In this document: piece after piece, positions 1 to 8,588 of the stretch | Position numbering within the stretch: the stretch's first letter is position 1 | Layout of the letters: the number at the start of each line of letters is the position of its first letter | Assembly: GCA_002336845.1 (NCBI GenBank) | Contig: DDEX01000051.1 | Coordinates: forward strand, 93,172 to 157,171 | Reading direction: 5' to 3' | Source: Rhodobacteraceae bacterium UBA1943 | Lineage (GTDB): Bacteria > Pseudomonadota > Alphaproteobacteria > Rhodobacterales > Rhodobacteraceae | DNA: 64,000 nucleotides | Made by a program: the position numbers and the translations under genes | The notes under the pieces: model-generated | Seen by the model: only the letters and a program-made list of their open reading frames with translations | Told to the model about the DNA's origin: nothing | The model's database searches: none

Positions 1-673
1 CCTTCGCGTAAGACCGCTCGACAGCAGCCAGCGCGGTCTCCGCCCGCTCGCCCTCGGCCAGCACCATTGCCCGCCAGGCCCGCTCTACCCGCTCCCAGCG
101 GTTGTCACGGTCCATTGCCCAATACCGGCCAATCACAGTCGCCACCCGTGCCCCCACAGGCAGATGCGCCTCCAGATCGGCAACGAAGGTGATGGCCGAC
201 GATGGCGCCACATCACGCCCGTCGGTGATGGCATGCAGCCAGACCGGCACGCCCAGCGCGGTGATCGCCCGACATGCCGCGATGACATGGGTAATATGCC
301 CATGCACCCCGCCGTTCGACACCACGCCCATGAGATGCGCCACACCACCCGCCGCCTTGACGCGCGCCGCATAATCCAGCAGCGCGGGGTTCAGTGCAAA
401 GCTGCCATCCTCGATCGCCAGATCGATCGCGCCCAGATCCATCGCCACCACCCGGCCCGCGCCGATATTGGTGTGGCCCACCTCGGAATTGCCCATCTGC
501 CCGGTGGGCAGGCCGACATCAGGGCCAAAGGTCGTCAGCGTCGAATGCGGACAATTCGTCCAGATACGGTTGAAATTGGGCACATTACCTTGCGCCGGGG
601 CCGAAACCGCCGGATCGGGACCGATGCCCCAGCCATCCAGAATGCACAGGACAACAGGTTTCTTCGCTGCCAT
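1..673 (-). CDS. gpmI: 2,3-bisphosphoglycerate-independent phosphoglycerate mutase (5' part; runs off the left edge)
   Basis: Cytosolic glycolytic/gluconeogenic enzyme that interconverts 3- and 2-phosphoglycerate, using two Mn ions and a phosphoserine intermediate. The first 224 codons are present. The N-terminus carries the first metal-binding motif (LCILDGWG, residues 9-16), and GQMGNSEVGHTNIGAGR places the phosphorylated serine at about residue 63. Further on GVHGHITH and HAITDGRDVAPSS match the substrate-binding lid region. The family is about 505-515 aa, so a little over half the gene lies outside the window. The start is the ATG at 673. It is transcribed away from the SDR gene behind it, across a 136-bp gap holding an intergenic repeat. 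Confidence 0.95.
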   Translation of the reverse strand, partial: MAAKKPVVLCILDGWGIGPDPAVSAPAQGNVPNFNRIWTNCPHSTLTTFGPDVGLPTGQMGNSEVGHTNIGAGRVVAMDLGAIDLAIEDGSFALNPALLDYAARVKAAGGVAHLMGVVSNGGVHGHITHVIAACRAITALGVPVWLHAITDGRDVAPSSAITFVADLEAHLPVGARVATVIGRYWAMDRDNRWERVERAWRAMVLAEGERAETALAAVERSYAK

Positions 674-750
674 CGCCAGCTCCCCTTCGCTTTGCCCCGC
701 TTCTAAAGCGGGAAACCGGCCGGGAAAAGCGCAACCTGCCTTCCCCTGTT

Positions 751-795
751 CATCTTGGCATAAATATCCCGGGGGTGCGGGGGCTGGCCCCCGCC
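751..795. repeat. Intergenic repeat, copy 1 (CATCTTGGCA...AAATATCC family)
   Basis: Reads CATCTTGGCATAAATATCCC followed by a G-run and a GGGGGC/GCCCCC hairpin. The same core recurs near 18225, 48847, 59584, 59626 and 63630. It lies between the 3' end of the SDR gene and the start of gpmI, and the GC-rich hairpin could act as a transcription terminator for the SDR gene. Confidence 0.75.
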
Positions 796-809
796 TTAAT
801 CCCCCCGCC

Positions 810-1637
810 CTAGCCCTTGGTCAGGAACCAGTCCTGCGCTCGTGTCGGCAACAGGCGGCGCAGCCACCCGGCGATATAGGTTGGCGTGGTCACATAATAC
901 CGCACCCTTGGCCGTGGGCTTTCCAGCGCATGGATCAATTTGGCCGTCACCGCCTCTGGCCCCAGTTGAAACCTGTCCGGCCCCCGGTTTTCATACAGCC
1001 GCCCCAGCAGGCTTTGATATTCGTCTGCCCGCGCCGAATTTTTCCAGTCGATCCATTTTTCAAAATGCGGGATCGAGTTCTGGCGGATCATCGTGCCGAT
1101 GGGGCCCGGCTCGATCAGAATAAACTCAATCCCCGTCCCCCGCATTTCCAGCCGCAGCACATCGGTCAACCCCTCCATGGCGAATTTGGTTGCCACATAG
1201 GCGCCGCGCCACTTCGCACCCACCAGACCCAGCACGGACGAACAGTTGACCACCCGGCCATGGCCCTGCGCCCGCATCAGGGGGATGATCCGCCGCGTCA
1301 GGTCGTGATAGCCGAACAGGTTGACCTCGAAGATCTCGCGCAGCGCCCCGCGCGGCAGGTCTTCCACCGCGCCGGGGCAGGCAAAGGCCCCGTTGTTGAA
1401 CAGGGCATCAAGCCGCCCGCCGGTGCGCGAAACCACTTCGGCTACGGCAGCCTCGATGCTGGCCTCATCAGCATAATCCAGCCGGAAACTCTCCATCCCC
1501 TCGGCGCGCAGACGCTCGCAATCGGCCTCTTGGCGGCAGGTGGCGAACACCCGCCATCCGCGCGCCTTCAGTCCCCGTGCTGCGTCAAGGCCAATGCCCG
1601 ACGAACATCCGGTAATAAGAACTGACCGTGATTCCAC
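810..1637 (-). CDS. SDR family NAD(P)-dependent oxidoreductase
   Basis: Classical short-chain dehydrogenase of 275 aa, a cytosolic Rossmann-fold enzyme whose substrate cannot be read from the sequence. The cofactor motif TGCSSGIG lies at residues 9-16, NNGAF is the NNAG-like motif, and the catalytic residues are the Ser of NCSSVLGLVG and the Tyr and Lys of YVATK. The start is a GTG at 1637, supported by AGGAGG seven bases upstream. The best relatives by motif layout are broad-specificity SDRs often annotated as oxidoreductases of the YbbO/retinol dehydrogenase type. It stands alone between gpmI and the SH3 gene, all on the minus strand but separated by gaps that argue against a tight operon. 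Confidence 0.9.
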   Translation of the reverse strand: MESRSVLITGCSSGIGLDAARGLKARGWRVFATCRQEADCERLRAEGMESFRLDYADEASIEAAVAEVVSRTGGRLDALFNNGAFACPGAVEDLPRGALREIFEVNLFGYHDLTRRIIPLMRAQGHGRVVNCSSVLGLVGAKWRGAYVATKFAMEGLTDVLRLEMRGTGIEFILIEPGPIGTMIRQNSIPHFEKWIDWKNSARADEYQSLLGRLYENRGPDRFQLGPEAVTAKLIHALESPRPRVRYYVTTPTYIAGWLRRLLPTRAQDWFLTKG

Positions 1638-1693
1638 GCCCGCCTCCTGCCCTTTCCCGCTTTCCTAAGCGGGGGCAGCACAGGCGGAAAGCC

Positions 1694-2140
1694 CTATTCC
1701 GACAAAAGCCGAGTTGCGACAAAGCCCTCGCCGCCGTCGCCCTCGATGCGGACGCGGCTCCAGCCATCCGTCGCGCTGTCCACCACCAGAACGGCCTCAC
1801 CCGCCGACAATCTGCCAAGCACCGCAAAATCGGTGCCGGGGCCTTCGCGCAGGTTGGCGTTTGCGTTGACATACCGGATCGCGCCGGCGGATTCTGCCGG
1901 GGCATCCGGCAACTCCGCCTCGGCTGGGGCGACCTGAACCGCAGGTATGACCATGACGGGCTGACTGGGCACAAAGGCCGCCGGCTCGGCGGCTGGGGCA
2001 GGCTCTGCGGCCGCTACAACCGTCTGGCGTACGACCTGTGGCTGCGGCATCAGTCCAAATCGCCGTTGCCCATGGTCAGTTCCGCCGACCAGCATTGCAA
2101 GGTAAATGCCTGCGCCAAGAAGTGCCGTCAGCCTGTACAT
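1694..2140 (-). CDS. Membrane-anchored SH3 domain protein
   Basis: 148-aa protein with one N-terminal membrane segment (roughly residues 3-20, TALLGAGIYLAML), a linker rich in Ala/Pro/Val, and a C-terminal bacterial SH3 domain. The domain starts at YVNANANLREGPG and ends with GFVATRLLSE, the usual SH3_3 closing motif. Such domains bind peptidoglycan or proteins at the envelope, and no enzymatic domain is attached. The start chosen is the ATG at 2140, just before the membrane segment. An ATG at 2182 in the same frame adds 14 residues and cannot be excluded. It is divergent from parC with a gap of about 145 bp. Confidence 0.8.
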   Translation of the reverse strand: MYRLTALLGAGIYLAMLVGGTDHGQRRFGLMPQPQVVRQTVVAAAEPAPAAEPAAFVPSQPVMVIPAVQVAPAEAELPDAPAESAGAIRYVNANANLREGPGTDFAVLGRLSAGEAVLVVDSATDGWSRVRIEGDGGEGFVATRLLSE

Positions 2141-2284
2141 GGAATCAATCTCGTTAAAGAACACTGAGCCATGATCTAGCATGTTTCGCTCTCGCCGGCG
2201 GGAGAATTCCTTGCGAAATTTCCCTCCCGCCGGGGTTGGAAAAACCCTCTGGACCGGCCCGGCCCCACACCTTAGACAGCTTTT

Positions 2285-4588
2285 ATGTCCGATACCCCTG
2301 ACGACCCCGAACTTTCCGGCAACCTTGTCGCCGAACCCCTGTCGCGCGCCATTGGCGAGCGATATCTGACTTATGCCCTTTCGACCATCATGCACCGCGC
2401 CCTGCCCGATGCGCGCGACGGGCTGAAGCCGGTTCACCGCCGCATCCTTTATGCGATGCGCGAATTGCGGCTGACAGCGACCGGGGGGTTCCGCAAATCG
2501 GCCAAGATTTCGGGCGATGTGATGGGCAACTATCACCCCCATGGCGATACCGCGATTTACGACGCGATGGCCCGTCTGGCGCAGGATTTCAACGTCCGCT
2601 ACCCGCTGGTTGATGGGCAGGGCAACTTTGGCAATATCGACGGCGACAGCCCGGCGGCCAGCCGCTATACCGAGGCCCGGCTGACCGCGATTGCCGAGAC
2701 GCTGATGGAAGGGTTGACCGAAAACGCGGTCGATTTCCGCCCCAACTACGACGGCACGCTGGAAGAGCCGGTGGTGATGCCTGCCGCCTTCCCGAACCTT
2801 CTGGCCAATGGCAGCAGCGGCATTGCCGTGGGCATGGCCACCAACATTCCGCCGCATAATCTGGATGAGTTGATCCAGGGCTGCCACGCCATGCTGGCCA
2901 ACCCGGATATCACCGATGACGCGCTGGTCGATCTGATCCCCGGCCCCGATTTTCCCACCGGCGGCGTGATGGTGGAAAGCCGCGCCGCCATTCTGGAAGC
3001 CTACCGCACCGGGCGCGGCGCCTTCCGCACCCGCGCCAAATGGCAGGTCGAGGATCTGGGCCGCGGCCAGTGGCAGATCATCGTCACCGAGATCCCCTAT
3101 CAGGTTCAGAAATCCAAGCTGATCGAGAAACTGGCCGAGGTGATCGAGACCAAGAAGGTTCCCCTTCTGGCCGATGTTCGCGATGAAAGCGCCGAGGATA
3201 TCCGCATCGTTCTAGAACCCCGGTCGCGCACCGTGGAACCTGAGATGCTGATGGCGGCGCTGTTCCGCAACAGCGATCTGGAAACCCGGTTCAGCATGAA
3301 CATGAACGTGCTGATCGACGGGCGCGTGCCCAAGGTTTGCAGCCTGCGAGAGGTGCTGCGCGCCTTTCTCGATCACCGCCGAGATGTGCTGCGGCGGCGC
3401 TCTACCCACCGGATCGAAAAGATTGATGCGCGATTGGAGGTGCTGGAAGGTTTCATCCTGACCTTCCTCAACCTTGACCGCGTGATCGACATCATCCGTT
3501 ATGACGACGACCCCAAGCGCGCCCTGATGGCCGAGGATTGGTCGCAAAAGCACCGCCGCGCCACCAGCGAAAAGGACTATGTGTCCCCCGGCGCGGGCGA
3601 GGGCGACCTGACCGAGGTTCAGGCCGAAGCCATCCTGAACATGCGCCTGCGGTCTTTGCGCAGGCTGGAAGAGCTGGAGCTGATAAAGGAGCGCGACGAC
3701 CTGCAAAAGGAACGCGCCGATCTGGCCGACCTGCTGGAAAGCGACCGGCGCCAGTGGAAAAAGATCGGGTCAGAGCTGGAGGCGATCCGCAAGCAATTCG
3801 GCAAGGACACCGTGCTTGGCCGCCGCCGCACCGCCTTTGCCGAAGCGGGCGATGCCGAGGAAATCTCGATCGAAGCGATGATCGAGCGGGAACCGATCAC
3901 CGTGATCTGCTCTCAAATGGGCTGGATTCGCGCCATGAAAGGCCATGTGGACCTTTCGACCGAACAGAAGTTCAAGGACGGCGACGGCGCGCGTTTCGCC
4001 TTCCATGCCGAGACGACCGACAAGATCCTGATCATCGCCGCCAATGGCCGGTTCTTTACCCTGCTGGGTGCCAACCTGCCCGGCGGGCGCGGCATGGGCG
4101 AACCCGTGCGCCTGATGGTCGATCTGCCGAATGACACCGAAATCGTCGATCTGATGATCTTCCGGCCCGGTGAAAAGCTGCTTGTCGCCTCGACCGCCGG
4201 TGACGGGTTCATCGTGCCCTCGGACGAGGTGCTGGCCCAGACCAAGGCAGGCAAGCAGGTGCTGACCCTTGGCGCAGGCGTGAAAACCGCGCTGTGCCGC
4301 CGCACCACGGGTGATGCCGTGGCCGTGGTCGGCGACAACCGCAAGATGCTGGTCTTTGCCCTTTCGGAACTGCCCGAAATGTCCAAGGGCAAGGGCGTTC
4401 GTTTGCAGAAGTACAAGGATGGCGGGCTGTCCGACGCCACAACCTTCACCAAGGCCGCCGGCCTGTCCTGGAAAGACCCTGCGGGTCGCACCCGCACCGA
4501 AACCGACCTGTCGGAATGGGAGGGTGCGCGCGCCGGAACCGGTCGCATGGCCCCGCGCGGCTTTCCACGCGATAACAAGTTCAACTGA
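2285..4588 (+). CDS. parC: DNA topoisomerase IV subunit A
   Basis: 767-aa catalytic subunit of topoisomerase IV, which decatenates daughter chromosomes together with ParE. The breakage-reunion domain is clear: RALPDARDGLKPVHRRILYAM near residues 38-58, the helix GNYHPHGDTAIYDAM, and the catalytic tyrosine in ASRYTEARL at about residue 128. Positions matching the quinolone-determining Ser80 and Glu84 of E. coli ParC are Thr89 and Asp93. The C-terminal half carries the degenerate beta-pinwheel blades, and a GyrA-box is absent, which favours ParC over GyrA. Length matches the family (about 750 aa). parE is not in the window. The gene converges with the TauE/SafE gene, with 13 bp between stops. 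Confidence 0.95.
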   Translation: MSDTPDDPELSGNLVAEPLSRAIGERYLTYALSTIMHRALPDARDGLKPVHRRILYAMRELRLTATGGFRKSAKISGDVMGNYHPHGDTAIYDAMARLAQDFNVRYPLVDGQGNFGNIDGDSPAASRYTEARLTAIAETLMEGLTENAVDFRPNYDGTLEEPVVMPAAFPNLLANGSSGIAVGMATNIPPHNLDELIQGCHAMLANPDITDDALVDLIPGPDFPTGGVMVESRAAILEAYRTGRGAFRTRAKWQVEDLGRGQWQIIVTEIPYQVQKSKLIEKLAEVIETKKVPLLADVRDESAEDIRIVLEPRSRTVEPEMLMAALFRNSDLETRFSMNMNVLIDGRVPKVCSLREVLRAFLDHRRDVLRRRSTHRIEKIDARLEVLEGFILTFLNLDRVIDIIRYDDDPKRALMAEDWSQKHRRATSEKDYVSPGAGEGDLTEVQAEAILNMRLRSLRRLEELELIKERDDLQKERADLADLLESDRRQWKKIGSELEAIRKQFGKDTVLGRRRTAFAEAGDAEEISIEAMIEREPITVICSQMGWIRAMKGHVDLSTEQKFKDGDGARFAFHAETTDKILIIAANGRFFTLLGANLPGGRGMGEPVRLMVDLPNDTEIVDLMIFRPGEKLLVASTAGDGFIVPSDEVLAQTKAGKQVLTLGAGVKTALCRRTTGDAVAVVGDNRKMLVFALSELPEMSKGKGVRLQKYKDGGLSDATTFTKAAGLSWKDPAGRTRTETDLSEWEGARAGTGRMAPRGFPRDNKFN

Positions 4589-4601
4589 CGGGCGGGGCGC
4601 G

Positions 4602-5366
4602 TCAGCCCTGCCAAACCTGCCAGATCAGCCGCAGCGCCATTCCGGTTGAGGTAATGACCAACAGCGGCTTGATCAGCCCCGCGCCCACCCGCATCGCCAG
4701 CCGTGCCCCCAGCGCCGCGCCCGCTGTCTGCGCCACGGCCATCGCCAACCCAACTTTCCACCAGATCGCCCCGCCCGCCGCAAAAACCGCCAGCGATCCG
4801 ATGTTCGAGGCAAAATTCAGCAGCTTGGTATGCGCCGTCGCCTTCAGCACTCCGAACCCGGCCAGCATGACGAATGCCAGCATGAAGAAACTGCCCGTCC
4901 CCGGCCCGAAGAACCCGTCATAGGCCGCAATCAACGGCACCACGGTCACCGTGAACAACCCCGGCGCCATGCGCTGCACGCGGTCAGCATCGCTCAACCC
5001 CGGTTTCAGCGCGAAAAAGGCGGCGATGCCGACCAGAACCACGGGCATGATGATACGCAGCACGCCCGCCGGGATCAGATGCGCCACCATCGCGCCGCCC
5101 GCCCCGCCGATCAGCGCCACCAGCCCCATCCCGGCCTGATCCCTCAGCCGCACATGCCCCGCCCGAGCATAGGCCAAGGTTGCCGTGCCCGATCCGAAAC
5201 TGCCCTGCAATTTGTTGGTGGCCAGCGCCGTGACCGGATCGGCCCCGGCCAGCAAAAGCGCAGGCACCGTGATCAGCCCCCCGCCCCCCGCGATGGAATC
5301 AACCAGCCCGGCGACAAAAGCGGCCAGCGCCAGCAGCGCAACCAGATGCAGCGAAATCTCGAACAT
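4602..5366 (-). CDS. TSUP-family permease (TauE/SafE-like anion exporter)
   Basis: 254-aa integral inner-membrane protein with about eight hydrophobic segments. The signature DSIAGGGGLITVPALL (residues 23-38) and the internal repeat of the fold mark the sulfite exporter TauE/SafE family (formerly DUF81). Members export sulfite, sulfoacetate or other sulfur/organic anions, and the substrate here is not identifiable. The ATG at 5366 shares one base with the stop of the GNAT gene upstream (TGATG), so translation is probably coupled. It is the last gene of a three-gene unit: thioesterase, GNAT, permease. Confidence 0.88.
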   Translation of the reverse strand: MFEISLHLVALLALAAFVAGLVDSIAGGGGLITVPALLLAGADPVTALATNKLQGSFGSGTATLAYARAGHVRLRDQAGMGLVALIGGAGGAMVAHLIPAGVLRIIMPVVLVGIAAFFALKPGLSDADRVQRMAPGLFTVTVVPLIAAYDGFFGPGTGSFFMLAFVMLAGFGVLKATAHTKLLNFASNIGSLAVFAAGGAIWWKVGLAMAVAQTAGAALGARLAMRVGAGLIKPLLVITSTGMALRLIWQVWQG

Positions 5367-5839
5367 CAAAGCAGAAACCGCCGATGGACACGCCCCACCA
5401 CGCGCCCCTCGTTCAGCGCGAACTCCGGCTCTGCCCCGACATCCTGAAACCCGATGCGGGCGTAATAGGCCAGCCCCGGCACGTTGTCGGCGCGGATCGC
5501 TGCCTCGATCTGCGTGAGTCCCGCAGCACGAGCCTGGTCGCAGGTCAGCGCGAACAAGGCCGCCCCCACGCCGCCGGCCTGCAAACCAGGCTGCACAAAG
5601 GTGCCGATATGCGCGTCGCCTTGCCAAAGCCCGATGGACTGCCAGCCAACGATCCGCCCGTCCAATTCGGCCACAACCGAGGTTTGAACCTCTGGCCCGT
5701 CGATATAATCTCGCCGCACGGTATCGGGAGATTTCGGTTCTTGATGGGCGGTCGTGCCACCAATCTCGATGATCTGATTCAGAATATCCGCCATTGCGGC
5801 AGCATCTTCGGGGCGCGCGGCGCGAACATAAACCGTCAT
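5366..5839 (-). CDS. GNAT-family N-acetyltransferase
   Basis: 157-aa acetyl-CoA-dependent acyltransferase with the full GNAT fold. It begins VYVRAARPEDAAAMADIL, the acetyl-CoA loop is QAGGVGAALF near residue 88, and motif B is LAYYARIGFQDVG. It resembles the phosphinothricin/methionine sulfoximine acetyltransferase subgroup (YIDGPEVQTSVVAELDGRIVGW), but a substrate cannot be assigned. The start ATG overlaps the thioesterase stop by four bases (ATGA at 5836-5839) and its stop overlaps the start of the permease, so the three genes form a tightly coupled operon. Confidence 0.9.
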   Translation of the reverse strand: MTVYVRAARPEDAAAMADILNQIIEIGGTTAHQEPKSPDTVRRDYIDGPEVQTSVVAELDGRIVGWQSIGLWQGDAHIGTFVQPGLQAGGVGAALFALTCDQARAAGLTQIEAAIRADNVPGLAYYARIGFQDVGAEPEFALNEGRVVGRVHRRFLL

Positions 5840-6315
5840 GCTTTTCCCGTCGCCTGACGGTGGCGGGCATCGAACTCCCGCCGCAACTCCTTGCGCAGAA
5901 GAGCCGCCTGATAGCGTCGCTTTTCCAATTCTGTCGCCGGCACATAGGCCGGCACCTGCGCCGGTTTGCCGGTGTCATCCACCGCCACCATGGTAAAATA
6001 GCACGAATTGGTATGCCGCCGCAGCCCGCTGCGGATGTTCTCCGCCTCAACCCTGATTCCCACCTCCATCGAGGTGCGGCCTGCGTGGTTGATGCTGGCG
6101 CGGAAGGTCACCAGCTCGCCCACGTTGATCGGTTCCTTGAACACCACCTGATCGACCGAGAGCGTGACCGCATATTGCTGAGAAAAGCGCGAGGCGCAGG
6201 AAAACGCCACCCGGTCCAGCAGGTTCAGCAGTGCCCCGCCATGCACCTTGCCGCTGAAATTCGCCATGTCGGGCGTCATCAGCACTGTCATCTCCAGCAC
6301 GCGGCTGTCTGGCAT
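5836..6315 (-). CDS. Acyl-CoA thioesterase, hotdog fold
   Basis: 159-aa hotdog-fold thioesterase that hydrolyses acyl-CoA to free acid and CoA in the cytosol. The family hallmark NFSGKVHGGALLNLLDRVA (about residues 19-37) holds the helix of the hotdog fold and its catalytic Asp, and FKEPINVGELVTF is the second conserved strand. It resembles YciA/BFIT-type medium-to-long-chain acyl-CoA hydrolases. A TTG 18 bases further upstream is in frame, but GGAGG sits six bases before the ATG at 6315, which decides the start. First gene of the thioesterase-GNAT-TauE unit, just downstream of serB on the same strand. Confidence 0.9.
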   Translation of the reverse strand: MPDSRVLEMTVLMTPDMANFSGKVHGGALLNLLDRVAFSCASRFSQQYAVTLSVDQVVFKEPINVGELVTFRASINHAGRTSMEVGIRVEAENIRSGLRRHTNSCYFTMVAVDDTGKPAQVPAYVPATELEKRRYQAALLRKELRREFDARHRQATGKA

Positions 6316-6329
6316 AAGGGGCCTCCGTT

Positions 6330-7205
6330 TCAACGAACGAAGTCTTCCGCCGCATAGCCCTGAATGTAAAGCAGCGCCGTCAGATCGCCGTGGTTGATGC
6401 GGATGTCACATTCCGCCGCCACCACCGGCTTGGCGTGCAGCGCCACGCCCGCACCTGCGCGCTTCAGCATCCCCAGATCATTCGCCCCATCACCCACCGC
6501 CAGCACATCGGCCTCGGTCAGCCCCAGCCGCGCGGTGATTTCGACCAAGGCATCCACCTTGGCCTGCTTGCCAAGGATCGGTTCCGCCACCTGCCCGGTC
6601 AGCTTGCCGCCTTCGTGCAGCAGCGTATTCGCGCGGTTTTCATCAAACCCCAGCCGCGCGGCAATCGCGCCGGTAAAGGCCGTGAACCCGCCCGAGACCA
6701 GCGCCGCATAGCCGCCATTGGCCTTCATCGTTGCCAAGAGAACCGGCCCACCGGGCATCAGCGTGATCCGATCACGGATCACCTGATCAATCACCGAAAC
6801 CGGCAGCCCTTTCAGCAAGCCGACCCGCTCGCGCAGGGCGGATTCGAAGTCCAGCTCGCCATTCATCGCGCGTTTGGTGATGTCGGCAACATAGGCGCCC
6901 ACGCCCGCCTCATCAGCCAGTTCGTCAATGCATTCCTGCTGGATCATGGTCGAATCCATATCGGCCAGCAGCATCTTCTTGCGCCGCCCCTCGGCCCGCT
7001 GCACCACCAGATCGACGCCAAGCGCCTGAAAATCCTGCCAGACCTGCCAGCGGTTTTCCGGCATCGCTTCAACCGCAAACTCCGCCGCCACGCCGGGATC
7101 AAGCCAGATCGCGTCGCCCCCGCCCCAGGCATTCCGCAGCGATTCCACAGCGGCGCGGTCCAGCACGGGGCTTTCGGGGTTGGTCAGCAGCGTGGCGATG
7201 AACAT
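6330..7205 (-). CDS. serB: Phosphoserine phosphatase
   Basis: 291-aa HAD-superfamily phosphatase that releases L-serine from O-phosphoserine, the last step of serine synthesis. The nucleophile motif is LLADMDSTMIQQECIDE (DxDST at about residue 81), motif II is ALVSGGFTAF, and the C-terminal GDGANDLGMLKRAGAGVA is the metal-binding motif III. The ATG at 7205 is chosen because upstream codons run into the serC leader and do not align with the family. The N-terminal 70 residues are the usual ACT-like extension of alphaproteobacterial SerB. It is divergent from serC-serA, so all three serine genes share one 160-bp control region. Confidence 0.94.
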   Translation of the reverse strand: MFIATLLTNPESPVLDRAAVESLRNAWGGGDAIWLDPGVAAEFAVEAMPENRWQVWQDFQALGVDLVVQRAEGRRKKMLLADMDSTMIQQECIDELADEAGVGAYVADITKRAMNGELDFESALRERVGLLKGLPVSVIDQVIRDRITLMPGGPVLLATMKANGGYAALVSGGFTAFTGAIAARLGFDENRANTLLHEGGKLTGQVAEPILGKQAKVDALVEITARLGLTEADVLAVGDGANDLGMLKRAGAGVALHAKPVVAAECDIRINHGDLTALLYIQGYAAEDFVR

Positions 7206-7284
7206 GGTTAGAAAGTTTCCGATAGTGGAAAAGCAAGTCGCTTTTCGGGTGTGATACGCCGCATTAGCGCGATTTTTTCGCTTG

Positions 7285-7360
7285 TGCCAGTCGCCACACC
7301 CGCATATCCCCATCGGCGGGACACCCTTCCCCACCGAAGGGCATATATCTGGAAGGATAA
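7285..7360 (+). promoter_or_regulatory. Candidate serC leader RNA
   Basis: Two stem-loops precede serC: CCCGC (7299-7303) with GCGGG (7316-7320), and CCCTTC (7324-7329) with GAAGGG (7336-7341) around a six-base loop. The Shine-Dalgarno GGAAGGA follows at about 7350. A conserved structured RNA of unknown ligand, the serC motif, is known upstream of serC-serA operons in alphaproteobacteria, and position and gene context agree. TATCC in the first loop (7305-7309) is complementary to GGATA beside the Shine-Dalgarno, which might allow translational control. The match to the published motif is from memory, not from a covariance search. Confidence 0.5.
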
Positions 7361-7365
7361 CAGAT

Positions 7366-8520
7366 ATGGCGACTACCGCTCCGGCAACGCGGCCGGCAAA
7401 CCCGCGTTTTTCTTCGGGCCCCTGCGCGAAGATTCCCGGTTTCTCCCTCGACATGCTGGCTGATGCGCCCTTGGGCCGCTCGCACCGTGCCGCCGTTGGC
7501 AAGGCAAAGCTGAAAGAGGCGATTGACCTGACCCGTGACATTCTGGGCGTGCCCGCGGATTACCGCATCGGCATCGTGCCCGCCTCTGACACCGGCGCCG
7601 TGGAAATGGCGCTGTGGAGCCTGCTGGGCGCCCGCCCGGTGGAAATGCTGGCCTGGGAGTCGTTCGGCGAAGGCTGGGTGACGGATGTGGTCAAGCAGCT
7701 GAAGCTGGACGCCACCGTGAAGAAGGCCGCCTATGGCGAGATCGTCGATTTCAAGACGGTCGATTTCGACAAGGACGTGGTGTTCACCTGGAACGGCACG
7801 ACCAGCGGCGTGCGCTTGCCCAATGCCGATGCGATCCCGGCGAACCGCGCTGGCCTGACCATCTGTGACGCGACCAGCGCCGCCTTTGCCATGGATATGG
7901 ACTGGGCCAAGCTGGATGTCGTCACCTTCTCGTGGCAGAAGGTTCTGGGCGGTGAGGGTGGCCATGGCGTGCTGATCTTGTCGCCGCGTGCGGTGGAGCG
8001 GCTGGAAACCTACACGCCTGCCTGGCCCCTGCCCAAAATTTTCCGCCTGACTTCGAAGGGCAAGATTTCCGAAGGCATCTTCGTGGGCGAGACGATCAAC
8101 ACGCCCTCGATGCTGTGCGTCGAGGATTACCTTGTCGCGCTGAAATGGGCCAAGACCATCGGCGGGCTGAAAGGTCTGATCGCGCGGTCGGAAGGCAATG
8201 CGAACGTCATCGCCGATTTCATCGCGGGCAAGGACTGGATCGCCAATCTGGCGGTTGATCCGGCGACGGCATCCTGCACCAGCGTTTGCCTGAAATTCAC
8301 CGATCCGCGTATCACCGATGGCGCCGCCTTCGCCAAGAACGTGGCGAAACGGCTGGAGAAAGAGGGCGTGGCGCTGGATGCCGGGGCCTACCGCGATGCC
8401 CCTCCGGGCCTGCGGATCTGGTGCGGCGCCACGGTCGAAACCTCGGACGTGCAGGCCCTGATGCCTTGGGTCGAATACGCCTTCAACGCCGAAATCGCGG
8501 CGCTGTCGCAAGCCGCTTGA
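7366..8520 (+). CDS. serC: Phosphoserine aminotransferase
   Basis: 384-aa PLP enzyme that converts 3-phosphohydroxypyruvate and glutamate to phosphoserine; it usually also serves pyridoxal phosphate synthesis. NPRFSSGPCAKIPGFSLDML at the N-terminus is typical of the alphaproteobacterial SerC class, and the PLP lysine is in FSWQKVLGGEGGHGV near residue 198. The ATG at 7366 is preceded by GGAAGGATAACAGAT; an in-frame ATG 84 bases earlier lies inside the leader hairpins and is rejected. It is followed by serA after 68 bp, in the normal serC-serA order. Confidence 0.95.
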   Translation: MATTAPATRPANPRFSSGPCAKIPGFSLDMLADAPLGRSHRAAVGKAKLKEAIDLTRDILGVPADYRIGIVPASDTGAVEMALWSLLGARPVEMLAWESFGEGWVTDVVKQLKLDATVKKAAYGEIVDFKTVDFDKDVVFTWNGTTSGVRLPNADAIPANRAGLTICDATSAAFAMDMDWAKLDVVTFSWQKVLGGEGGHGVLILSPRAVERLETYTPAWPLPKIFRLTSKGKISEGIFVGETINTPSMLCVEDYLVALKWAKTIGGLKGLIARSEGNANVIADFIAGKDWIANLAVDPATASCTSVCLKFTDPRITDGAAFAKNVAKRLEKEGVALDAGAYRDAPPGLRIWCGATVETSDVQALMPWVEYAFNAEIAALSQAA

Positions 8521-8588
8521 GCCCCTTTCGGGGGCGCCTGACGCGCGCCCCTCCCCCCGGAAAACCCCATATATCACAGGAGCCCCCC

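Noticed and set aside
468..1625. A 385-codon plus-strand frame covering the end of gpmI and the SDR gene
   Set aside because: It overlaps two recognisable genes on the other strand and has no family motif or ribosome site.
1694..2887. A long version of the SH3 protein extending into parC on the other strand
   Set aside because: The extra 230 residues are antisense to the conserved part of parC; the membrane segment and SH3 domain define the real gene ending near 2140.
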